NCBI GenBank assembly: GCA_021841985.1
Contig: JAKCCP010000304.1
Span: 1-5,111, forward strand
Direction of reading: 5' to 3'
DNA: 5,111 bases
DNA from: Pseudomonadota bacterium
GTDB lineage: Bacteria; Pseudomonadota; Alphaproteobacteria; Acetobacterales; Acetobacteraceae
Part shown: positions 1 to 4,876 of the stretch, piece after piece
Numbering within the stretch: the first letter of the stretch is position 1
Layout of the letters: each line of letters starts with the position of its first letter
The notes under the pieces: model-generated
Databases searched by the model: none
What the model saw: only the letters and a program-made list of their open reading frames with translations
What the model was told of the DNA's origin: nothing
Made by a program: the position numbers and the translations under genes

Positions 1-258
1 GCGTTCGGCGGACCTGGGGGCGAGAAAGGGGCGCGGGCGGGCGCCGCTGGTGCCGAATTCGCGCCCGCGCGCCTCCTCGCCGCCGGCCGCGATGACCGCG
101 CGCGTCGCATCGCTTTCGCTGCTGATCGGTACTGTGTCGCCGGCGCGAAGACGCGCCGCATCGGCCAGGCGATTGGCGGCCCGCGCAAGCAGGGAGCGTT
201 TGAGTTCGCCGAGATCGAGGGCCGCAAGACGGCGCGAGAGATCACCAATTCCGGTCAC
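1..258 (-). CDS. Putative HK97 gp10-like tail/virion morphogenesis protein, 5' part (runs off the window)
   Basis: Starting at GTG 258-256, 86 codons are open to the window edge without a stop. AGGAG at 271-267 lies 8 nt before the GTG, and the GTG overlaps the preceding TGA as GTGA, so the start is well supported. The protein opens with helices (IGDLSRRLAALDLGELKRSL, then LARAANRLADAARLRAGDTV) and then has VPISSESDATRAVIAAGGEE, followed by ARGREFGTSGARPRPFLAP. The 'EFGTS..RP.PFL.P' motif is the hallmark of HK97 gp10-type minor tail and tail-completion proteins, and in that family it lies near the C-terminus, so probably only a few residues are missing. Such genes usually sit in the head-tail junction, whereas here it follows the chaperone. 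Alternatively it is a compact protein that only shares the motif. Role: virion assembly, detail unknown. Confidence 0.65.
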   Translation of the reverse strand, partial: MTGIGDLSRRLAALDLGELKRSLLARAANRLADAARLRAGDTVPISSESDATRAVIAAGGEEARGREFGTSGARPRPFLAPRSAER

Positions 259-775
259 CGATCTTGCTCCTGCCAGGTATGGGTGGACCAGTCGAAGCGC
301 CGGCCTTCGAGGGTGCCAAGAACAACCACGTAGGCGAGACGCTCATCATCGGGAAGGCTGAAGGCGACGTCGAATGGCACCCCGTTCCGCACCAGATAGA
401 GACAATCGATGAGATCGGGGTGCCGGCTCAGTTTTTTGCCGAGGCCTGGTTCGCCTGTTTCTCGGCGTTGGCGGCGCGAAACGCGGCGGCGACGGCGGCG
501 AGGCCCTCGTCACCGAGTTTCTGCACGACCATCTCGATCTGTGCTTCGTTGCTCGGCGCCGGCAGCGGCAGATCATCGATCGCCGCGACGGCGCAGGCGA
601 GCAGCGCCATCCCGAGATAGGGTTCGTTCTGCCCGAGCTGCGGCCCGACCGCTTTGAACAGACGCAGTTTCTCCAAGGCGCCGATGCGCCGGAGCATGAG
701 CTTGCGCCCGAGCGCGTCGGTGACCGTCGTCGCGGTATCGGCCGCGGCGACGATGCGCGATTGCGGACCGTTCAT
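255..775 (-). CDS. Tail assembly chaperone, long form made by -1 frameshift (about 173 aa)
   Basis: Read through the 0 frame to AAC 433-431, then shifted back by one base, translation continues with CTG (431-429), AGC and so on for 58 codons to TGA 257-255. The added part contains LIDCLYLVRNG, PFDVAFSLPDDERLAYVVVL and GTLEGRRFDWSTHTW, which reads like a genuine folded domain, and about 72% of its codons end in G or C, like its neighbours. It has no ATG of its own and no Shine-Dalgarno before its few GTG codons, so frameshifting is the natural way to make it. By analogy with lambda gpGT, the extension would hold the tube protein while the shared N-terminal part binds the tape measure. The exact residue decoded at the slip, Asn or Lys, cannot be told from sequence. 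The -1 stop overlaps the next gene's GTG. Not shown experimentally; inference from sequence. Confidence 0.78.
267..271 (-). promoter_or_regulatory. Shine-Dalgarno site of the gp10-like gene
   Basis: AGGAG on the minus strand, 8 nt before GTG 258, located inside the -1 extension of the chaperone gene. It decides the GTG start and lets the gene be translated regardless of how often ribosomes shift frame upstream. Confidence 0.7.
376..424 (-). promoter_or_regulatory. Stem-loop likely to stimulate frameshifting
   Basis: On the minus strand, GGCACCCCG (424-416) pairs perfectly with CGGGGTGCC (384-376): nine base pairs, eight of them G-C, and a loop of 31 nt. The stem begins 6 nt after the heptamer (spacer TGAGCC), the usual distance for a -1 frameshift stimulator. 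Folding energy was not computed, and the long loop leaves room for a pseudoknot. Confidence 0.6.
428..775 (-). CDS. Phage tail assembly chaperone, short (0-frame) form (115 aa)
   Basis: Equivalent in place to lambda gpG and Mu gp41: a small chaperone that binds the tape measure protein and recruits tube subunits while the tail is built, and is not kept in the virion. The frame runs from ATG 775 to TGA 430-428. The start shares a base with the tube stop and lacks a clear Shine-Dalgarno, so it depends on coupled translation. Residues 17-40 (TVTDALGRKLMLRRIGALEK) give the strand-turn-helix opening typical of the family, residues 44-75 (GPQLGQNEPYLGMALLACAV...IDDLPLP) a hydrophobic helix and loop, and 79-105 (EAQIEMVVQKLGDEGLAAVA) a charged helix. 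The last residues (AEKQANQASAKN) form a flexible Ala/Gln tail. Its final codons, GCA AAA AAC TGA, form a frameshift site (see 437-431), so this is probably the major of two products. Confidence 0.84.
   Translation of the reverse strand: MNGPQSRIVAAADTATTVTDALGRKLMLRRIGALEKLRLFKAVGPQLGQNEPYLGMALLACAVAAIDDLPLPAPSNEAQIEMVVQKLGDEGLAAVAAAFRAANAEKQANQASAKN
431..437 (-). promoter_or_regulatory. Slippery heptamer A AAA AAC (programmed -1 frameshift site)
   Basis: In the chaperone frame the codons are GCA AAA AAC TGA, so the heptamer is in the X XXY YYZ phase needed for -1 slipping (AAA to AAA, AAC to AAA). The 0-frame stop directly follows. The -1 frame beyond is open for 58 codons. Confidence 0.8.
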
Positions 776-1203
776 CAGACGCGGGTGCGGAAGGAGGCGA
801 AGAATTCGAGGCGCTGGCGCACCGGCGCGTCGCCGCGCCAGGAGCCGGCATTGGCGAGCCGTAAGACGACGTTGCTGTATTGAAAGGTCGAGACCGAGCC
901 GTCGACTTCGGAAATATACTGATAGACGGTGCTGGTCGGCATCGACCCTTGGGCGTAATAGGCGGCCTCGACGCCGGCGATGAAATTATCGACGTCGGCG
1001 GTGCCGCGTTCGAGATCGAAACCGCCCTCCCAGCCCTTCGGCAATTCGGCGCCCATTTGCACCCCATCGAGACGATCGACGCGGACTTGCGCCGTGAGCT
1101 GGCGGCTCTCAAAGCCGGTGACATAGGTGAGATCGATCTGCCCGGAAGGTCCGATGACGACCAGCGTGCAGTCGCTGCCAATGGAAAATTGTGTGCCCGA
1201 CAC
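775..1203 (-). CDS. Phage tail tube protein (142 aa)
   Basis: This protein forms the inner tube through which DNA passes, stacked in rings inside the sheath. The frame runs from GTG 1203-1201 to TGA 777-775, with AAGGAG 8 nt upstream. The sequence is beta-rich, as expected for the tube beta-sandwich: CTLVVIGPSGQIDLTYVTGFESRQ (12-35), then QVRVDRLDG (39-47), a helical stretch DVDNFIAGVEAAYYAQG (71-87), then STVYQYISEVDGSVSTFQYSNVVLRL (91-116) and a closing strand LEFFASFRTRV. The motif with 'GWEGGFDLERGTADVDNF' followed by 'Y.YI.E.DGS...F.Y..VVL.L...G.W.GDA.V.Q.LEFFAS' is the standard layout of myovirus tube proteins (Mu gpM position). Placement directly after the sheath gene, 12 bp away, is classical. 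The stop overlaps the next start by one base (TGATG). Family assignment rests on pattern and order together. Confidence 0.86.
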   Translation of the reverse strand: MSGTQFSIGSDCTLVVIGPSGQIDLTYVTGFESRQLTAQVRVDRLDGVQMGAELPKGWEGGFDLERGTADVDNFIAGVEAAYYAQGSMPTSTVYQYISEVDGSVSTFQYSNVVLRLANAGSWRGDAPVRQRLEFFASFRTRV

Positions 1204-1211
1204 GGGAATAT

Positions 1212-1217
1212 CTCCTT
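1212..1217 (-). promoter_or_regulatory. Shine-Dalgarno site deciding the GTG start of the tube gene
   Basis: AAGGAG on the minus strand at 1217-1212, overlapping the TAA of the sheath gene, 8 nt before GTG 1203. This strong site is why the GTG is taken as the real start even though it is not ATG. Confidence 0.8.
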
Positions 1218-2796
1218 AAGCGATCTGCCCGGACGGCAGGGTCTGGTTCTGGATGGTCACGGTTTGGCCGCCATCGACATTGACGATGAACTTCTCGTTG
1301 ATCGCCATGTATTGCACCTGCACGTCGGCCTGGACGTAGCCGAGCGCGGTGCGCGCCGCCGGGTTGTTGGAGGTATCGCATACCACCTGGAATGGCGCGT
1401 TCCCGCTCGCGGTCGCGCCGAGCATGCTCTGGCCGAGCATCGCCTGCAAAAACGAGAGCAGGGTCGCGCGGATTTGCGAGAATAGGGCGGCGTTGATCGG
1501 TGCGCCGACGAATTGCCCCATGCCGGCGGCGAGGGTCGCGGCGAGATAGTTGGTGAGCCTGGTGTAATTGTCACCGTCGTTCGCGGGGTTGGTGGAGGTG
1601 TTGTGGCCGGCCCGCACGCCCCAGAAATTTCCCGCCGGCTGCGGATTGGCGATGACGTCGATGCCGGCGGTGAACAAGGCTTCGAGATCGGCGGTGGAAT
1701 AGGTGTTGGCGAGCGGCGCGCCGGGAGCGCCGGAACGCTGGCTGCCGACGACACCATAGAGCGGCTTGTTCAGGCTCGATTGCTCGGGCGAAAGATTGGC
1801 CAGCCTCCCGGCGACGAAGCCCTGTGGCGAGACCAGACGAAGGAGATTGTTGGTCTGGTCATTCCACCAGATCCAATCACCGAACATCAGCTTCGCGCTA
1901 TAGCTGTCGAGACCGACGCTCTGGATCGTCGCGACGGCATTGGTGATGGTGTCACCCTGCGGCCCGGTCAGGATCATGTAGATCCCCTCCGAGATACCGA
2001 ACGCCGCCTGCGTCGTCCATTGCGTCTGATCGTCGCTATCGGCGAGAACGGCGATCGAGCAGCCCTGCCCGCCGAGCGCGTACATCCCGGCGCGCGGTGT
2101 CGTGCTCTGGCCGATCAGCGTCGCGGTGGTGACATTGCTCGCGCCATCGGTGCCAGGTGTGCCGTAGCTGAAGGCGAAGGATTCGCTGCTCGGCGCAATC
2201 GTCAAGGTATTGCCGAGCGAGGCGACGACGATCTGCGACGGACCACGCAGCGTCCCCTGGCCGAGATTGATGGCGTTGACGAGATTCTGCCAGAACGCGG
2301 CGCCGGTGCCGCCGATATTGTTGAACACTTCCGGCGTGAATCCCGGCAGGCTGAAGGTGATCTGCCAGGTTGCGGCCTGGCTTCCCGGCATGATGCTGCC
2401 GGTGATCTGATTGCCGAAGCTGCCGGTATGGAACGCGGTCAGCACCAGCGGGCCGTTGGTTCCGGTGTAGAAAAGGCCGAGCTGGGCGGCGGTATCGGTG
2501 CCGTCGGTCACTCGAACGCCGCGGAAATTCTGCGCGCCCTGCTGGATCGCGGTCGCAACCTCGGTGCCCATATCGTATTTGCGCGGCTGCAACTGGCCGA
2601 ATGCGGCGACGTAGTCGGCCATCGTGCCGATGATCGCCGGCTGGTTGATCGGCCCCCAGGTCGCGGTGCCGACGACGCCGATGATGTCGGTCGGAACACC
2701 GTTGAGAACCAGGTTCTGCGGCGGGACGATCTGGACATAGAGATCGGGCACCACCAGCGCTGTGGTGTTGAGGCTGCCTTGCGTGACGATCGGCAT
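1216..2796 (-). CDS. Phage contractile tail sheath protein (526 aa)
   Basis: This is the main building block of the contractile sheath, which surrounds the tail tube and shortens to drive the tube through the cell envelope. The frame is complete, from ATG 2796 to TAA 1218-1216. Residues 38-68 (DIIGVVGTATWGPINQPAII... YVAAFG) are the typical sheath N-terminus: 'GVVGtA.wGP.n.p..i.....y...FG'. Residues 75-100 (MGTEVATAIQQGAQNFRGVRV) are the helix and strand that follow. About 110-235 is a variable Gly/Thr-rich domain exposed on the outside. The core resumes at about 246 (SIAVLADSDD..., 266-300), and 323-356 (SPQGFVAGRLAN...LYGVVGS) is the conserved loop region. Residues 370-395 (LEALFTAGIDVIANPQPAGNFWGVRAG) and the helix 413-455 complete the C-terminal domain, ending in strand VQVQYMAINEKFIVNVD, the region that links neighbouring subunits. 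Length is normal for the family (Mu gpL is about 495 aa). The most certain call in the window. Confidence 0.93.
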   Translation of the reverse strand: MPIVTQGSLNTTALVVPDLYVQIVPPQNLVLNGVPTDIIGVVGTATWGPINQPAIIGTMADYVAAFGQLQPRKYDMGTEVATAIQQGAQNFRGVRVTDGTDTAAQLGLFYTGTNGPLVLTAFHTGSFGNQITGSIMPGSQAATWQITFSLPGFTPEVFNNIGGTGAAFWQNLVNAINLGQGTLRGPSQIVVASLGNTLTIAPSSESFAFSYGTPGTDGASNVTTATLIGQSTTPRAGMYALGGQGCSIAVLADSDDQTQWTTQAAFGISEGIYMILTGPQGDTITNAVATIQSVGLDSYSAKLMFGDWIWWNDQTNNLLRLVSPQGFVAGRLANLSPEQSSLNKPLYGVVGSQRSGAPGAPLANTYSTADLEALFTAGIDVIANPQPAGNFWGVRAGHNTSTNPANDGDNYTRLTNYLAATLAAGMGQFVGAPINAALFSQIRATLLSFLQAMLGQSMLGATASGNAPFQVVCDTSNNPAARTALGYVQADVQVQYMAINEKFIVNVDGGQTVTIQNQTLPSGQIA

Positions 2797-2800
2797 CGCC

Positions 2801-2953
2801 TCAGCCTCCGCTCAACGGCGTGGTCGCGTTGACGCGAACCACCGCGTTCGCGTTTTCGCTGGCGAGAATGCTTGCGATGGTTGTGGCGTCGGTAATCAGC
2901 GCGCCTTTGGCATACGACCCGAACGGCCGCACGACCACCAGGTTGGTTATCAT
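2801..2953 (-). CDS. Small 50-aa phage protein preceding the sheath gene
   Basis: A 50-codon frame from ATG 2953-2951 to TGA 2803-2801, encoding a protein that begins MITNLVVVRPFGSYAKGALI and ends VNATTPLSGG. A good Shine-Dalgarno GGAGAG (2965-2960) sits 6 nt before the ATG, and the stop lies 4 bp before the sheath start, so it fits the operon exactly and fills the only space between the terminator-like gene and the sheath. The composition is ordinary for a soluble protein: a beta-strand start (NLVVVRPFG), an Asp-Ala helix (ITDATTIASILASENA) and a last strand (AVVRV). The pattern 'VVRPFG.Y..G..ITD...I..IL' looks like a small fold that handles one loop and one helix. Mu gp38 is another very short protein directly before its sheath gene, so position matches, but I see no sequence match to it. 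Its function is unknown; it may assist sheath or tube assembly. The gene is short enough to be missed by length cut-offs. Confidence 0.78.
   Translation of the reverse strand: MITNLVVVRPFGSYAKGALITDATTIASILASENANAVVRVNATTPLSGG
2805..2809 (-). promoter_or_regulatory. Shine-Dalgarno site of the sheath gene
   Basis: GGAGG on the minus strand, 8 nt before the sheath ATG at 2796. It lies inside the last codons of the 50-aa gene (encoding SGG), so translation of the two is coupled. The near-perfect match to the anti-SD fits a protein needed in many copies per virion. Confidence 0.8.
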
Positions 2954-2959
2954 GATCCA

Positions 2960-2965
2960 CTCTCC
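2960..2965 (-). promoter_or_regulatory. Shine-Dalgarno site of the 50-aa gene
   Basis: GGAGAG on the minus strand, 6 nt before ATG 2953, in the 31-bp gap after the terminator-like gene. It supports this short frame as a translated gene. No promoter-like or terminator-like signal is seen in the gap. Confidence 0.7.
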
Positions 2966-2984
2966 AGGACAGGGGGATGTCTCG

Positions 2985-3812
2985 TCAGTCAGTCAGGGAA
3001 ACCGAGGCGTTGCCGGCGGTGCCTAGGGTTGTCGTCCCGAACAGCATCGCCGCCAATGTCGCGGTTTGCAGCGTCGGGTATTCGACCGAATAGAGCAGGT
3101 CGCGGCGATAGAGAGATGCGTTTTCCTGGCGGTCGAGGGTGATGCTCTGGCGAAACCGGAGCCGCCCGACGCTGCCATCGGAAAACGGCAGGAAATACGT
3201 GGCCGCGAGCGCGCTATCGAGCGCGATCATCGCCGCATCGCGCAGCGCCGGGTCGGCGCACCAGCCGATCAGACGGAAAATCTGCTCCTGGCGGCGGACC
3301 TGATTGAAAACGCCCTGGGTCGCGACGGTGCGGGCGATCAGTCGCTGAACGCCGGGGAGCGTGATGGTCGCGTTGGACAATTGCACCAGGCGATTGGCCA
3401 TGATCTGGCTCGCGAGGTTGGCTGCGACATTGGCCGGCGCATCGCCGCTCTGGCAGGGATAGACATAGGTGTCGGCGTCGGCGAGAATACCGGCGATCTG
3501 ACCGGCGCCGGCGCTGCCGGCGAAGGTCGCGCTGTCGGGAGTCGTTGCAACCGTCAATGTCGGGGTGACGGGGGCCGGATTGCTCCATTGCGGGAGATAG
3601 CGCGTGGTGTTGCGCTCGCCAGCGTCTTCCGGAAATACCGTGATATTGACGTAGCCCGCGGCAAGATCGGCGTCCAACGCGCTGCTCTCGGGCCAGCCGC
3701 GATAAAGCCGCACCGGGGCTCCGCAGACGCTCGGCCCGCTCAACCCTTGCGGGTAGAGCGCGGCCATCGCGGCGTTGACGAGGGCGGTCTCGACGTCGGA
3801 TTGATCGGCCAT
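2985..3812 (-). CDS. Putative tail terminator/tail completion protein with inserted module (275 aa)
   Basis: Translation begins at ATG 3812-3810, sharing one base with the preceding TGA (TGATG). A weak AGGTGG lies 7 nt upstream at 3825-3820. The same frame stays open upstream to 4361, but that part only shadows the previous gene. The N-terminus (MADQSDVETALVNAAMAALYP) is a helix, followed by VRLYRGWPESSALDADLAAG and VNITVFP (34-61), the helix-then-strand look of tail terminator proteins. Residues about 157-250 continue that fold: VRRQEQIFRLIGWC, RDAAMIALDSALA, then paired strands ending in LYRRDLLYSVEYPT. Between them, about 80-153, lies a Thr/Ala/Gly-rich beta module (LTVATTPDSATFAG, AGQIAGILADADTYVYPCQSG). 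Tail terminators are often much shorter, so the insert is notable. The role, capping the completed tail tube and docking to the head, is inferred from fold pattern and from its place before the sheath gene. After its stop is a 31-bp gap. Confidence 0.72.
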   Translation of the reverse strand: MADQSDVETALVNAAMAALYPQGLSGPSVCGAPVRLYRGWPESSALDADLAAGYVNITVFPEDAGERNTTRYLPQWSNPAPVTPTLTVATTPDSATFAGSAGAGQIAGILADADTYVYPCQSGDAPANVAANLASQIMANRLVQLSNATITLPGVQRLIARTVATQGVFNQVRRQEQIFRLIGWCADPALRDAAMIALDSALAATYFLPFSDGSVGRLRFRQSITLDRQENASLYRRDLLYSVEYPTLQTATLAAMLFGTTTLGTAGNASVSLTD

Positions 3813-4468
3813 CAGCTTGCCACCTGTCGCACCACGAAACGCCAGCCGAGTTCGGAGAGTTCCGCGCTGCTGACAACGAAATTGCGGCCGAGATCGTCGG
3901 TCACGAGATCCTCGACGCGCGGGACGATGCCGGGCAATGTCGGAAGCAGCAGGGTGAACGCGGCGAGGCGCACATCGGCGGGAAGATCGCCGGCGTAACG
4001 CGCGCCGCCGCCATGGCCGCCCTCGATCATGCTCGCCGGCCAGTCGCTGAGAAGCGGCGTCGCCTCGGCGATCTCGACCCCGCCATAGGCCTGCACCCCG
4101 AAGCCGGCGGGGCCGGCCGGGCGGAGAACGGAGACGATCCGCTCGGCGAGAACCGTCACCACCGGCAAAAGCGGCGGCTGGCTCGCGATGAAGAAGGTCC
4201 GTCCGGTGTCGCGCTCGACAAGATAATCGCCAGGCTGGGTATAGGCGGAATCGAACACGCCATACCAGACCGGGTGGCCGTAGGTATTGGCGCGCGCGAA
4301 ACGCGGATCGGCCGCGTTGAAGGCGCAGCGAAGCTGGAGATAGCGGTTGCTGGCGGCGCAAGGGTTGGCGTTGCCGTTCGGGCGGAAAGCGTCATGGAGC
4401 TGCCCGGCTTGCAACGCCGCGCGCCCCATGCCGCGATAGATCAGATCCTGTAGACGATCGGGGTTCAT
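3812..4468 (-). CDS. Putative head-tail joining protein with two similar modules (218 aa)
   Basis: A 218-residue frame from ATG at 4468 to TGA at 3814-3812. Residues 1-50 (MNPDRLQDLIYRGMGRAA...) are helical. Two stretches then resemble each other: residues 81-115, with DYLVERDTGRTFFIAS, and residues 187-215, with EDLVTDDLGRNFVVSS. Both follow the pattern D-LV--D-GR-F---S, ending in a strand with V-R-V. This is the usual look of small beta-barrel head-tail joining proteins (lambda gpFII type), in which a position value 'GD.L....GR.Y.V' is followed by a final strand. A Gly/His-rich linker (GGHGGGARYAG, 150-160) separates the modules. The likely role is sealing the connector to the tail, acting in the assembling virion. 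The start lies 4 bp after the upstream stop with no clear Shine-Dalgarno, so coupling is likely. The last base of its stop is the first base of the next ATG. The family assignment is inference. Confidence 0.7.
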   Translation of the reverse strand: MNPDRLQDLIYRGMGRAALQAGQLHDAFRPNGNANPCAASNRYLQLRCAFNAADPRFARANTYGHPVWYGVFDSAYTQPGDYLVERDTGRTFFIASQPPLLPVVTVLAERIVSVLRPAGPAGFGVQAYGGVEIAEATPLLSDWPASMIEGGHGGGARYAGDLPADVRLAAFTLLLPTLPGIVPRVEDLVTDDLGRNFVVSSAELSELGWRFVVRQVAS

Positions 4469-4472
4469 GGGA

Positions 4473-4874
4473 TCAGACGATCAGCGCGATGCCGCCGTAA
4501 GAGAGCGCCGGGCCGGGCGGGAGTCCGAGAAAGCCGCAGAGACGCCGGCGCCAGTCATCGAATAATTCCTCCCGCTGATGGACTTCTTCGCTGTTGTGTG
4601 TCCATACCGCCGCACTCGCGGTATCGAGATTGCCGGCGGCGGCCGGGATCGCGACCTCGAGCGGATAGAGCTGCACGAGATAGACCGAGCGGATAACGGC
4701 ATATTCCGCCGGCGCGAGATTGTTCATGCGATATTCGAGCGTGCCGTAGGCTTGGAAAAAGCGCCAGCTCTGGAAGCCCGCGGCCCCGGCGCCATAGGCC
4801 GGATAGCCGCAAAAGCGCCTGATGTCGGTCTTTTCGGCATCCGTGAACGGGAGGGTGAGGGGGCTCGCGGACAT
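4473..4874 (-). CDS. Putative phage head-tail connector protein (133 aa)
   Basis: A complete 133-residue frame from ATG at 4874 to TGA at 4475-4473. The N-terminus (LPFTDAEKTDIRRFCGYP, residues 8-25) reads as a short helix leading into a Gly/Tyr-rich turn. Residues about 45-75 (YGTLEYRMNNLAPAEYAVIR...) and 95-115 (EVHQREELFDDWRRRLCGFL) look helical and charged. Small, mostly helical proteins of this size lying between capsid and tail genes usually act as connector or adaptor rings at the portal; Mu gp36 holds the equivalent place. I see no specific family signature, so the role rests on length, composition and position. No strong Shine-Dalgarno precedes the ATG; with the preceding stop only 2 bp away, translation is probably coupled. 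The next gene starts 4 bp after the stop. It could also be a tail-completion protein. Confidence 0.72.
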   Translation of the reverse strand: MSASPLTLPFTDAEKTDIRRFCGYPAYGAGAAGFQSWRFFQAYGTLEYRMNNLAPAEYAVIRSVYLVQLYPLEVAIPAAAGNLDTASAAVWTHNSEEVHQREELFDDWRRRLCGFLGLPPGPALSYGGIALIV

Positions 4875-4876
4875 GG

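Noticed and set aside
50..361. Plus-strand frame at the left edge
   Set aside because: Arg/Ser/Ala-rich shadow of the gp10-like gene and the chaperone extension, which both have good start signals and family-like sequence.
346..576. Alternative frame (+1 relative to the chaperone) ending at 346, as a possible +1 frameshift product
   Set aside because: The product is Arg/Pro/Ser-rich and unlike a folded protein, while the -1 frame gives a convincing domain.
1513..2832. Long 439-codon open frame on the plus strand opposite the sheath gene
   Set aside because: It is antisense to a clear sheath protein. Its product is Arg/Gly/Asp-rich without a fold pattern, as expected for a shadow frame in GC-rich DNA.
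2954..2984. Possible promoter or terminator in the 31-bp gap before the 50-aa gene
   Set aside because: Only a Shine-Dalgarno is visible; there is no -35/-10 pair, no hairpin and no T-run.
3066..3998. 310-codon plus-strand open frame
   Set aside because: Antisense to the terminator-like and joining genes. The composition is low complexity, and it crosses a real gene boundary without regard to it.
3813..4361. Upstream extension of the terminator-like frame to an earlier start
   Set aside because: It lies in another frame inside the joining protein gene and reads as Arg-rich nonsense. The ATG at 3812 with a TGATG overlap gives the sensible start.
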